From Thermoleophilia bacterium (GTDB lineage: Bacteria; Actinomycetota; Thermoleophilia; Miltoncostaeales; Miltoncostaeaceae), in assembly GCA_020848615.1 (NCBI GenBank), contig JADLHW010000053.1:1-64000 (forward strand): a stretch of 64,000 bases of DNA, written 5' to 3'. The translations under genes and the position numbers were made by a program. Of the stretch, positions 38,301 to 43,639 are shown in pieces (the stretch's first letter is position 1; each line of letters starts with the position of its first letter). Under the pieces are notes generated by a model. The model did no database searches. It worked only from the letters and a program-made list of their open reading frames with translations, and was not told the DNA's origin.

Positions 38301-38866
38301 ACCGCGCCGGCAACGTCCGGGAGGTCACCCGCACCCTCGTCGCCGACCGCACCGCCCCCACGCTCAGCGTGCGCATCCCGGCCCTGGCGATCGGCAAGAG
38401 CGGCGCCGCGGTGCTGACGGCGGCGGACACCGGGTCCGGGCTCGCCGCGATCGAGTACGCCGGCAAGCGGTTCCCGGCCCGCACCGCCAAGCTGGTGCTG
38501 CCCGCCGGCCGCCGCGTCACCGTCGCCGCGATCGACAACGCGGGCAACCGCCGGGAGGCGACGTTCACCATCCGGCGCGTCGCGAACGCCAAGCGCGGCA
38601 CGCGCCTGGTGCGGGCCCCGGGCGAGCCGAAGCTCAAGGGCGACCAGAAGGTCCTGTACACGACCACCTGGGCGCAGCTGCAGGTGCTCGGCAGGCTGCC
38701 GAAGTCCGCGAAGCCCAACGGCCGCTACACCAAGAGGATGGCCGCCGCCGTCACCAAGTACCAGAAGAAGGTGAAGCTCAAGGGCACCGGCATCGTGGAG
38801 CCGAAGACCCGTGCCCGGCTGGCGAAGGACGTCGCCAAGAAGGCCCTGGTGATCACCGGGCGGTGA
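26387..38866 (+). CDS. Giant secreted multi-propeller protein 2 (about 4,159 aa)
   Basis: Secreted paralogue of giant 1. GTG at 26387 follows GGGGAGGA; an ATG at 26420 with CAGGGAA five bases upstream gives a tidier signal peptide (MRALMRRLCRLAVPIALLL), so the start may be 11 codons later. Modules: seven-blade VWSGDD propeller about 42-490; FG-GAP propellers at about 488-965, 1359-1835 and 2045-2522, seven repeats each; FN3-like modules after the first and third; 12 Ig-like repeats, the last ones alternating with FN3 modules; PKD 3832-3912; peptidoglycan-binding-like domain about 4065-4159. FG-GAP units carry DxNxDGxxD calcium loops such as GDVNGDGIGDVLVGAP, as in integrin alpha chains. Likely a calcium-stabilised wall adhesin; ligand unknown. 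Confidence 0.88.
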   Translation: MDGKTDTAGNAMRALMRRLCRLAVPIALLLAVTGTAAAGVTPAPQLRASVTGADGTATWDATDAAVAHDTRRDRYLVVWAASSSDPDEIEIFGRVADRLGRWTGPATRLSQMGPEGNAAFDADTPDVAYNAATDRYLVVWSGDDAHDGEFDVYAQQVDPNGGEVGGDIRLSTAGAPGDLTRRADAPAVVHNAVANEFLVVWSADDTGADDEFEVYAQRVSANGAELGTDDMRISDMGPDGNAAYDAVAPDVAVSAAGGYSVVWEGDDDTAPLADDEREIFLQRLTATGAETGTNDVRISDMGTNGSTLYAARTPAIAYNDASGEFFAVWSGDDNILGLANDEREIFGQRLSTAGGQLGTNDQRISDMGPDRSTAFGASDPDLAYSPAANEFLVTWRGDDDTGGLVDDEQEVFAQRLGPGAAEIGTNDMRVSRMGGTGTPATGREALAPAVAAATSTRRWMIAWHGDDDSGSLADGEYEVYTSLVGWEPSIDLGTAGNLRIRIDGAAAGAETGSTVTDAGDVNGDGIGDVLVGAPSATAGGVNRAYVVWGTAGSANVTVDLAGLGTAGFAITGLGTGQRTGLAVTGVGDLDGDGRADIAVGTDDDRNGRTDSGSVHVIFGKTTSTAVDLTALGAGGFRIDGPEAGALASRALAAGDVNGDGRADLVIGAPGTDDASGADAGAVYVVYGTAGAADIDLAALSPAHGWRITGPVAGVRAGVSVAAGDIDGDGDADVVLGTGLADNNGRTDSGSAWVVFGGPSGGDVDLADLGSRGFRIDGAAAGDGAGPVAVAGDMNDDNRAEVVVGAPGADPSRRSGAGTVAVVFGTDGTTTHDLGALGSGGFLVAGAAAGDGLGTTVAASRDVDGDRRGEVIAGAPGADPSDRVDAGSEYVIFGQATTDDIDAGGLGARGLRLDGAAAGDALGGRGGTIADVTGDGRPEVLAGAPFADPAARTSAGRAYAVSPALLMPGAATAPATGVLPAGATLNGVVSPRGQVTRYWFEYGTTAAYGTATTPASAGSGTSQVPVSAPVSGLPGDTLHHFRLVTENADGLRAHGADTTVTTDATPPTTPTANGGSLSWTSAASVTITGSGATDALTGIARYEYRTSTGGGAWSGAVTGSSVAVSTAGETVVQFRATDGAGNQSAWGPPVGTAAGTVRIDRTAPSLPTVTGGSTSWQSVASVTVSASGSTDAQAGLAGYEYRTVANATVVPGAAATVTSEGETILRFRAVDAAGNASAWTSATADGPNTVRIDRTGPTVPGATGGGDAWQNIASLAISRTAATDAGAGVASYQSRTSTDGGANWTAPVTGVTVTVTAQGETLVQFRAIDGVGNISDWGPSHTPGPTTAGTARIGTQFGVDLANTFNVHLRIDGAVAGDRIGLGALAPAGDVNGDGIQDVLIGARSADPVSRTDAGAAYVVFGRATPGVVDLANLGTGGYAIRGAAAGDAAGTAVASAGDVNGDGLADALIGAPGADPLSRSNAGAVHVVFGSAGTGTIDLAAPGSRGYLIAGAAAGDAAGTAVASAGDLDGDERPDVAVGAPGADPSSRADAGAVAVAHGQAGTATIDLGTAPGPRVSGAAAGDHTGTALAGVADMNADGRPDLVIGSPDAGPVSRAGAGTAFVLFTPPTGTVDLASPGTSGFAAHGAAAGDRLGAAVASAGDVNDDDLPDVVVGAPAADPFNRYDAGAAYVLYGGAATATRDAASLAGTGYRITGATAGGGLGGSVGPAGDANGDGRDDVLITAAGEGYQARSGAGATWRVHGLAAPADVDLRVLAAAGGTRIDGLTAGDGTAPASGLLDLDADGRPEVLAGAPGGDANNRTDSGSVRVVIPSDAPSVPVVSGGSLAWRSVASTAIGARSSTPTAAAAPVGYQYRTSRDGGATWGAPATGATATITDEQETLVQFRAVDAAGRTSSWVPDHPSGQPAAAGTVRQDRTLPTVPSVSGGSAAWFASPASRSVTATGSTDTGGSGFSGYQYQTSTNGGTSWAQASGSGVSIAAVGETLVQFRSVDGAGNVSAWAPTHPSGDPVPAAVVRITGAASGDLLSPANIRLTIEGAAAQDGQGGLRVFPAGDVNGDRIDDIVVAAPAADPSGRDGAGTVHVVFGRTDLATVDLASPGSAALRIDGADRGDALGTGVAAIGDVDDDGRADLLLGAPGTDPSGRNDAGSAYLVLGPERADPIDLATPGAAAVRVDGAAAGDALGTTAAAPGDLDRDGRADMVLGAPGADRNGRADSGSAYVVHTPAPGKDLDLAAFSGAGYVIDGTDAGDHLGTSVAGGGDVNDDGLPDVVVGAPGADTLKRADAGAAYVVFGAATPSDVDTLSLGARGRMLAGGTAGDALGTRVAIAGDQNNDRRADIAATAPGADANGRAGSGSAVVLWGATSTGTADMAALGTAGYRIDGATAGDALGEGQLSATPDIDGDGRPELAVGSRTIGMRGRSASGAAYWVFGAATTTSVDLRTHGGRALRLDGAADGDGLGGGVTAVPDLTGDGRPELVAAAPGADPRSRTDAGGVSIVSPTVLMASAETLPVLVAENGSAQLRAVVNPRGTATTWRFEHGATTGTPVSAGSGTADATVTTTAGLFLPTGSTYNTRVIVTNAAGYSTYGVNHTFVPRDVIPPTVPTANGGSISWVDRPSATITGGGSTDTGNSGLAGYDHRISTDGGNTWSTPTAGAAVTITAEGEALVQFRARDVDGNLSAWGPATPTPDSTVRLDRTSPTAPAVTGGSTAWQSAASVTVTGAGGTDAASGVAGYEYRTSTDGGATWTLEAPGSGIGITLEGETLVQFRTVDGVGRPSAWTPASPTAGSQVRLDRTAPAAPTVTGGSGAPQSVPSIAISATATDDLSGLAGYEHRTSTDGGATWSTPAPGASLTVTAEGTTDVQFRATDTAGNVGAWGPGTGGTGRARIDRTPPAAPANLTGPSPAVTPTLTWHAVGDAAGYVVVRDGTEVGAPSGATWADTGLTGEGTHTYRVLAVDAAGNRSDPSGPHDIERDTTPAADPVIAAGSEGSLTWRNVASVTIAVDAVPGAVVQHRTSTDGGASWSAPAAGASVAVTAEGETLVQFRSVDPAGNAGAWVPSHTGAPAAAGTARIDRTPPPAPTGLAGASPTAAPALTWTAVPGATGYVVTRDGVAVGGPAGTTFTDSPVPGEGIHQYRVAAVDAAGNRGVDSAPVAITVDVTPPPPPGGPAAGSEGSLAWRNVPSVTIAVDPTAGATTEHRTSTDGGATWSTPATGPSVVVTAEGETLVQFRTVDDAGNRSVWTPAIAGGPVADGTARIDRTSPAAPTGLAGASPTNAPAITWTAVPGATAYAVTRDGVEIGTVPSGTSFTDAPPPAEATYAYRVITIDAAGNRSAPSAAHAVTVDLTAPAVPVVPGAGSDASLTWRNAAAAVVTADPVPATTTEHRTSTDGGATWSAPAAGASVTVTAEGETLVQFRAVDTAGNASGWGPAHAAGPDATATVRLDRTPPPAPTVSGGSLDPTSVASVPVTATLAPGTTARYRTSTDGGATWSTPAPGTTVTVTAEGETLVQFQATDEAGNTGAWGPSHTPAAAGATVRIDRSAPPAPVITATADVTVPRSSGAGRVDLLTTVSGDAQAVAVTQSGRVVVDGPPGAHTDAGLADDTTYAYEAVARDAAGNLSPVVSVEVTTPDRTAPAQPAPPTGSGYPVELTWPAMPGVDAYEASRDGASAGTGPGTSRTDAAAVDTAAPPAPAGVTVTPTGPGRAAIAWDAVTDQGTTYEFAVRASDAEGNTSAFSPAAQIVARSGVGRYRVLVDGVQVTETTTPGVDLEGLTPNTPLAVTIVVLDRAGNASPSSAPVSLTVPATPGTPRLLLTADPAYVRPGDPVRFQAVVDGPSGGEVTWDLGDGSAAAGAAAQTRYPAAGRRLVEATVTAPDGTQVRAAIQVVVDDVPPTVEITQAGAVAQVGANDDASGLERLEWLPGAGQPARAVPGDGIPLAEGPNTVTVRATDRAGNVREVTRTLVADRTAPTLSVRIPALAIGKSGAAVLTAADTGSGLAAIEYAGKRFPARTAKLVLPAGRRVTVAAIDNAGNRREATFTIRRVANAKRGTRLVRAPGEPKLKGDQKVLYTTTWAQLQVLGRLPKSAKPNGRYTKRMAAAVTKYQKKVKLKGTGIVEPKTRARLAKDVAKKALVITGR
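27870..33960 (+). repeat. Three blocks of seven FG-GAP repeats
   Basis: Blocks at about 27870-29275, 30460-31885 and 32525-33960. Each block has seven repeats of about 68 residues: (V/I)DLA.LG..G.RIDGAAAGD..G..VA.AGDVNGDG..D.(L/V)(V/I)GAPGADP..R.DAG.AYVVFG. The aspartate loops fit the Ca2+ site of integrin-type propellers. Seven is the number needed to close one propeller, so three complete propellers are predicted. Ig-like units sit between the blocks. Confidence 0.82.
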
Positions 38867-38891
38867 CCACCGGGGTGGCCACGGCGTGGCC

Positions 38892-39092
38892 TCATGCCGC
38901 CCGGGCGTCCCGCCGCGCGGGACCGGTGACCACCACGGCACGCTGCCCGACGCCGAGGCAGGAGGGGCAGGCCCGCCGTTCCATCGCCCCGGCGCCGGGC
39001 GTGCGCGTCCAGATGACGCGCTGGCCCCAGCAGCCGCCGCAGGGCTCCCAGACGGTGTCGAGCTCCTCGGACATCTCGGGCGGACTTCCCAT
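38892..39092 (-). CDS. Small CxxC...CxxC zinc-ribbon protein
   Basis: 66 residues. Two cysteine pairs, EPCGGCWGQ near residue 17 and ACPSCLGVGQ near residue 41, form a probable zinc ribbon resembling DnaJ-type CxxCxG fingers. The start is well supported: ATG at 39090-39092 with GAGGAGG five bases upstream. It lies 160 bases downstream of the YciI gene on the same strand and converges with the second giant. Small size, high positive charge at the C-terminus and the finger suggest binding to a nucleic acid or protein, but no specific role can be read. Confidence 0.68.
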   Translation of the reverse strand: MGSPPEMSEELDTVWEPCGGCWGQRVIWTRTPGAGAMERRACPSCLGVGQRAVVVTGPARRDARAA

Positions 39093-39252
39093 CACGGCCT
39101 CCTCGGCGGGAGCGGCATGCGCGGATCGATGTCCCAGGATCGGGCACCCGGCGCCGTGAGCGGATGGACCGCGGGACAGGATTCCCGCCGGCGGCGTTGT
39201 CCACGTGTCCGGGCCGTGCCCGAGAGCCGCGCGGGCCGCCCGACGGGACCCG

Positions 39253-39537
39253 CTACGCGGGAAGGGGCGTCACCACCGTCCAGGGGACGATGGCGCGCGA
39301 CACCACCAGCCCCGCGGCGACGTACGGGTCCTCGGCGGTGAACGCCTCCGCCTGGGCCGCGTCCCGGAACACCAGGAGCCCGCGGGCGGGCGGATCCCCG
39401 AGGGCCCCCGCGATGACGATGCGCCCGTCCGCGTGCCACGCGGCGATGAGGGCGAGGTGCCCGTCCCGGTACGGCGCGCGGCGCTCCTGCATGTCCGGCG
39501 GGTACTCGTAGTGCAGGGCGCTGAGGATCTCCGGCAT
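39253..39537 (-). CDS. YciI family protein
   Basis: 94 residues with the ferredoxin-like YCII fold pattern: HYEYPPDMQERRAPYRDGHLALIAAW near the start, then GRIVIAGALGDPPARGLLVF and a late DPYVAAGLV. The His-Asp pair of the family is represented by RDGHLAL and AEDPYVAAG. Members are small putative dehalogenase-like or detoxification enzymes with few known substrates. ATG at 39535-39537; begins only 9 bases after the subtilase stop, so it is the third gene of the nadE, subtilase, yciI transcript. Confidence 0.85.
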   Translation of the reverse strand: MPEILSALHYEYPPDMQERRAPYRDGHLALIAAWHADGRIVIAGALGDPPARGLLVFRDAAQAEAFTAEDPYVAAGLVVSRAIVPWTVVTPLPA

Positions 39538-39546
39538 CCGCGGAGC

Positions 39547-41250
39547 CTACCGCTGGCGCCGCACCCGCAGCGTGTAGCCGGTGGTGCCGCGGGCCGCCCG
39601 CACGTCCACGTACACGCGGCCGTCGCGGGCCGCCCGCACGACGGCCACCTGCCGCTTGCCGGGGCGGCGGGACAGCGCGAGCAGGTTGCGCGCCGCGTTC
39701 CCGGCCACGCGGGTGGACACGGTGGTCGTGCGGGGGCCCCACAGCGACAGCTCGAGCCGACCGGCCGGCGCGGTGAGCTCCACCCGCACGCGCTGCCCGC
39801 GGCGCACCCGCACCGCGTACACGTCGTGCGGGTCGTCCTGCTGGTCGACGTCGGCCTCCAGCACCAGCGGCGCGGTGGCGCTGGAGAGGTCGGTGGCGTT
39901 GCCGAGGTACGCGACGTCGTCGTTCACCTCGCCGCCGTCGTCCGGCGGCACGGGGGTGGTCACGGCCCTCGCGACGTCGATGACGCCCCAGCCGCTGCGG
40001 TCGTCGCGGCCCTTCGGGCCGACGTCCCGCGCGGTGACCTCCAGCTGCCGGGCCACCTGGTACGGGGTGAGGGCGTTGCCGTTGGCGGCCTGCACCAGCG
40101 CGGCGACCCCCGCCACGTACGGCGCCGCCATGGAGGTGCCGTCACGGAAGGCGTAGCCGGGGGCGACCTCGTCGTCGGCGACCTCCCTGGGGACCGTCGA
40201 CAGGATGTCGACGCCCGGCGCGATGATGTCGACGGAGCGGTTGTGCTGGCTGAACGCCGCCACCCCCAGCGGGGTGCGGCAGTCGGGCGTGCGGTCCGGG
40301 CCGCACTGCGCGCCCACGCCCAGCACCCGCCGGTACGCGGCCGGGTAGAGCAGCTTGTTCTCGCCGTCGCCCTCGTTGCCGACGGCGGCGACGATGAGGG
40401 CGCCGTGCCGGGTCGCCCAGTACACGACCCGCTGGAACGCGTAGGTGTCGCCCGGGCCGCCGGCGGAGATGTTGATGACCCGTGCGCCGTTGCGGACCGC
40501 CCACCGGATGCCGGCGATCATGTCCTCGTCCAGGAACTCCCCGTCGCGGGACGCGACCTGCACCGGCATGAGCCGCGACTGGGCGGATGCGGGGGCGACG
40601 CCCACCACGCCGATGCCGTTCGCGGGCGCGGCCGCGACGCCCGCAACGTGCGTGCCGTGGCCGGTGCGCCCCCAGTCGTCCACGTTCAGGGGGTTCCGGC
40701 CCGGGATCACGCTGTGCGGCGCGACGATGACCGCCGCGTTCGCGCCGCTCCACTCCGGGTGCTGCAGGTCGAGGCCGCCGTCGAGGACGGCGATGATGGG
40801 GCGCGGCTCCCGCCCCACCAGCTGCGGGTCCCACCCGTCGTGCTGCAGGCCCCACTGCCCGCCGCTCTGGGTGTCGGTGAGGGGCGCCAGCGGGATGGGC
40901 GCGAGCGGCGACGCGGGCGCGGTGCGCTCCGCGGAGCGGCGCACCAGGGGCCACTCCGCCGCCCGCACCCGCGTGCGGCGCAGCACGGCGTCGCGGATGC
41001 CGGCCCGGCGGGCCGGGGCGAGCCGCCACACGCCGGCGCCGGGCGCGAGGGGCGTGACCTCACCCAGGCCGCGCAGGCGGGCCGCCGCGGCCGCCGCGCC
41101 GGGCACGTCGGTGAACGTGACCATGAGCCCGCGGGCGGCGGGCGAGGTCTCGCCGAACGCGCGGGCCGGGGTGGCCTGCGCCCCCGCGGCGGCCGGGGCG
41201 GCCACCGCCAGGGCCCCGGCGGCGAGCGCGATGAGCCTACGGAGCGACAT
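39547..41250 (-). CDS. Secreted subtilisin-like S8 serine peptidase
   Basis: 567 residues with signal peptide (MSLRRLIALAAGALAVAAPAAAGA). A propeptide-like segment with VTFTDVPGAAAAAARLRGLG precedes the catalytic domain. Triad: Asp in IIAVLDGGLDLQHP, His in GHGTHVAGVAA, Ser in DGTSMAAPYVAGVAALV; the oxyanion Asn is in AAVGNEGDGENK. After the catalytic domain an acidic linker leads to a PPC-like beta-sandwich (roughly residues 460-567) ending TGYTLRVRRQR. ATG at 41248-41250, overlapping the upstream nadE stop by 14 bases. Probably released or loosely wall-bound; it could process the surface proteins encoded nearby, but that is inference. Confidence 0.93.
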   Translation of the reverse strand: MSLRRLIALAAGALAVAAPAAAGAQATPARAFGETSPAARGLMVTFTDVPGAAAAAARLRGLGEVTPLAPGAGVWRLAPARRAGIRDAVLRRTRVRAAEWPLVRRSAERTAPASPLAPIPLAPLTDTQSGGQWGLQHDGWDPQLVGREPRPIIAVLDGGLDLQHPEWSGANAAVIVAPHSVIPGRNPLNVDDWGRTGHGTHVAGVAAAPANGIGVVGVAPASAQSRLMPVQVASRDGEFLDEDMIAGIRWAVRNGARVINISAGGPGDTYAFQRVVYWATRHGALIVAAVGNEGDGENKLLYPAAYRRVLGVGAQCGPDRTPDCRTPLGVAAFSQHNRSVDIIAPGVDILSTVPREVADDEVAPGYAFRDGTSMAAPYVAGVAALVQAANGNALTPYQVARQLEVTARDVGPKGRDDRSGWGVIDVARAVTTPVPPDDGGEVNDDVAYLGNATDLSSATAPLVLEADVDQQDDPHDVYAVRVRRGQRVRVELTAPAGRLELSLWGPRTTTVSTRVAGNAARNLLALSRRPGKRQVAVVRAARDGRVYVDVRAARGTTGYTLRVRRQR

Positions 41251-42949
41251 ACCCGTTCGTGATCGGCATGCGGCGGTCCTTCCCGAAGGCCCTCGGGGTG
41301 ACCTTGATGCCCACGGGCCCCTGCCGGCGCTTGTACTCGGCCCGGTCGATCATGCGCAGCACGCGCCGAACCGTGGGCGCGTCGTGGCCGCGGGCGACGA
41401 GGTCCTCGGCGTCCAGGTCGTCCTCCACGTACCCCTCGACGATGGGGTCGAGCAGTTCGTACGGCGGCAGGCTGTCGGTGTCCAGCTGGTCAGGGCGGAG
41501 CTCCGCGGTGGGCGGGCGTTCGATGGTGGCCTCAGGGATGACCTCCCGGCCCGCCTCGGTGTTACGCCAGCGGCACAGCCGGTACACCCAGGTCTTGGAG
41601 ATGTCGCGCAACGGCGCGAACCCGCCCACCATGTCGCCGTACAGGGTGCTGTACCCCACGGACATCTCGCTCTTGTTGCCGGTCGCGAGCACCAGCGCCC
41701 CGCGCTTGTTGGAGAGCCCCATGAGCAGCGTGCCGCGGGCGCGGGCCTGGAGGTTCTCCTCGGTCACGTCGCGGGCCGCGCCGGCGAAGGCCCCTGCCAG
41801 GACCGCCTCGAAGGCGGCCACCACGTCGGCGATGGGCAGCGTGATGAGCTCGATGCCGAGCGCCGCCGCCAGGGCCGCCGCGTCGTCCTCGCTGCGGCGG
41901 CTGGTGTACACCGACGGCATCGACACGCCGAGCACCCGGTCCCCGCCCAGGGCGTCCACGGCGAGCGCCGCGGTGAGCGCGGAGTCGATGCCGCCCGACA
42001 GGCCGATCACCACCCCGCCGAAGCCGTTCTTGCCCACGTAGTCGCGGATGCCGGTGACCAGGCCCTCCCACACCTCGGCCTCCGGGACCGGCGGCGTGGC
42101 GAGCACCGCCGACACCGGCTCGGCGGGACGCGACGGCAGGACGCCCTCGATCTCGACCGCCCGCGCGTTGGCGGCGCGGGGCAGGCGGCGGCCGAGGGGC
42201 TCCCGCAGGCGCCGGCGCACGGCGAGGTCGCGGTCGACGTCGGCGACCATGAGCACCTCGCTGAACTGCGGGGCCCGTGCGGTGACCAGCCCGCTGGCGT
42301 CGGCCACCAGGGAGCGTCCGTCGAACACCAGCTCGTCCTGCCCGCCCACCAGGTTGCAGAAGGCCAGCGCCGCCGCGGAGTCCGCGGCGCGCGTGGCGAG
42401 CATCCGCTCGCGGGCGTCGGCCTTGCCGCGGTGCCAGGGGGACGCCGAGATGCAGGCGATGAGGTCCACGCCCGCCGCGGCGAGGTCGCTGGCGACGGGC
42501 GACGGGTACCAGATGTCCTCGCAGATCGCGATGCCCACGCGCATCCCGGCGATCTCGACCACCAGGGGGGCGTCGCCCGCGGCGAAGTACCGGGCCTCGT
42601 CGAACACCCCGTAGTTGGGCAGGAACCGCTTGCGGTACACCGCCTGCACGCGGCCGTCCGCGACGACCGCCGCCGAGTTGAAGCAGTCGCCGTCCCACTC
42701 CGGGAACCCGATGACCGCGGCGCCGCGGGTGACGCCCGCCGCCAGCTCCTCCACGGCCCTCCGGCAGTCGCGCGCGAAGCGCGGGCGCATGAGCAGGTCC
42801 TCGGGCGGGTAGCCCGAGATCGCGAGCTCCGGGAACAGCACCAGGCCGGCGTCGGCCTCCCCGGCCGCCGCGAGGGCGTCGGCGATGCGGCCGGCGTTGC
42901 CCTCGATGTCGCCGACGACGGTGTTCAGCTGGGCCAGCGCGAGGCGCAT
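41237..42949 (-). CDS. nadE: Glutamine-dependent NAD+ synthetase
   Basis: 570 residues, the two-domain enzyme that converts nicotinate adenine dinucleotide to NAD+ with glutamine as nitrogen donor. The N-terminal nitrilase-type amidase has the triad Glu (ELAISGYPPEDLLMRP), Lys (YRKRFLPNYGVFDE) and Cys (VGIAICEDIWYP). The C-terminal synthetase has the ATP pyrophosphatase loop GLSGGIDSALT and the NaAD-binding segment TGNKSEMSVGYSTLYGD. Length and order are normal for this class. ATG at 42947-42949. It leads the transcript that continues into the subtilase and YciI genes, an apparently chance pairing. Confidence 0.96.
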   Translation of the reverse strand: MRLALAQLNTVVGDIEGNAGRIADALAAAGEADAGLVLFPELAISGYPPEDLLMRPRFARDCRRAVEELAAGVTRGAAVIGFPEWDGDCFNSAAVVADGRVQAVYRKRFLPNYGVFDEARYFAAGDAPLVVEIAGMRVGIAICEDIWYPSPVASDLAAAGVDLIACISASPWHRGKADARERMLATRAADSAAALAFCNLVGGQDELVFDGRSLVADASGLVTARAPQFSEVLMVADVDRDLAVRRRLREPLGRRLPRAANARAVEIEGVLPSRPAEPVSAVLATPPVPEAEVWEGLVTGIRDYVGKNGFGGVVIGLSGGIDSALTAALAVDALGGDRVLGVSMPSVYTSRRSEDDAAALAAALGIELITLPIADVVAAFEAVLAGAFAGAARDVTEENLQARARGTLLMGLSNKRGALVLATGNKSEMSVGYSTLYGDMVGGFAPLRDISKTWVYRLCRWRNTEAGREVIPEATIERPPTAELRPDQLDTDSLPPYELLDPIVEGYVEDDLDAEDLVARGHDAPTVRRVLRMIDRAEYKRRQGPVGIKVTPRAFGKDRRMPITNGYVAP

Positions 42950-43081
42950 GCGTCCCTTCGGGGCGAGGTGGAGATGGGCGCGTCCCGGCTCCCGCCGCCG
43001 CGTCGCGGTAGGCTGGGGTGCCGCGTGTGAACGATACGCCCTGGGCAGTACGGCCCGACCGGCCGCGCCCTGGCGGGAAGG

Positions 43082-43513
43082 ATGGTTCCGAGGATGAGCA
43101 GTCTGCCGCCGCAGCGTTCGGGTCCGGGTGGTCTCCAGGGCGGAGGCGGCCGGGGCGGTCCCGGACAGCAGTCCGTCCCCCGCGGCATGTCACCCGCGCA
43201 GGGCGCGCAGGAGGCCGAGCGCCGCCTGGGCATCCCCTGCTTCCACGTGGGCCAGCGCGTGTCCGGCCTGTTCGGCTGCGTCGCCTGCCAGTTCCAGATC
43301 CGGAACCGCAAGGGCCTGCCCACCTGCCCGCAGTGCGGGGAGATCATCTGGGGGTACCTCGAGGACGGCCCCCGGCCGGTGCCGGAGGGCGAGGAGGCGG
43401 TGCAGGTGCCGGACCCCGCCGCCGGGCAGCAGCCGGTCTCGGTGGAGGAGGGCGTGGACCTGGGCGGCGGCGCGCCCGAGGTGGTGGTCGAGGAGGGCGT
43501 GAAGCTCGAGTAG
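43082..43513 (+). CDS. Zinc-ribbon protein with Gly/Pro-rich N-terminus and acidic tail
   Basis: About 143 residues (139 if the ATG at 43094 is used; GGGAAGG abuts the first ATG and is 12 bases from the second, so the later start is at least as likely). Central zinc ribbon: GCVACQFQIRNRKGLPTCPQCGEIIW, with two CxxC pairs 16 residues apart, preceded by LGIPCFHVGQRVSG. The N-terminus is a flexible Gln/Gly/Pro segment and the last 50 residues are acidic with EEGVDL/EEGVKL echoes. No export signal, so cytosolic. The function is not recognisable. Confidence 0.75.
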   Translation: MVPRMSSLPPQRSGPGGLQGGGGRGGPGQQSVPRGMSPAQGAQEAERRLGIPCFHVGQRVSGLFGCVACQFQIRNRKGLPTCPQCGEIIWGYLEDGPRPVPEGEEAVQVPDPAAGQQPVSVEEGVDLGGGAPEVVVEEGVKLE

Positions 43514-43559
43514 GCCCGCCCCCCATCCGGGGAGGAGAGCCCATCCGGAGCGGGGGGTA

Positions 43560-43581
43560 TTCACGCTTTCTTCACATTCGC
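43560..43581 (+). promoter_or_regulatory. 11-bp tandem direct repeat, OmpR/PhoB-type operator candidate
   Basis: TTCAC occurs at 43560-43564 and again exactly 11 bases later at 43571-43575, the spacing bound by tandem OmpR-family regulators (compare the Pho box). TTCACA at 43571-43576 followed 17 bases later by TTACGA could form a -35/-10 pair, so the repeat would overlap the -35. It lies about 60 bases before a secreted protein gene that precedes an OmpR-family regulator. Confidence 0.5.
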
Positions 43582-43639
43582 CGTAGGAAACGCTTACGAC
43601 TGACGCAGGCTCCGGCTCACGAACCTGGCGCACGATCCG

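Noticed and set aside
9036-38866. LPXTG sortase anchor on the giants
   Set aside because: Neither C-terminus has LPXTG, a hydrophobic segment or a basic tail; both end in a peptidoglycan-binding-like domain.
25433-38941. Very long open frames on the strand opposite the giant genes (4,502 codons here, 1,893 at 20628-26309, 1,353 at 13254-17315)
   Set aside because: They are shadows of the repeat genes: composition is extreme (Gly/Arg/Ala/Pro), no domain motif is visible, and the plus-strand frames carry clear domains.
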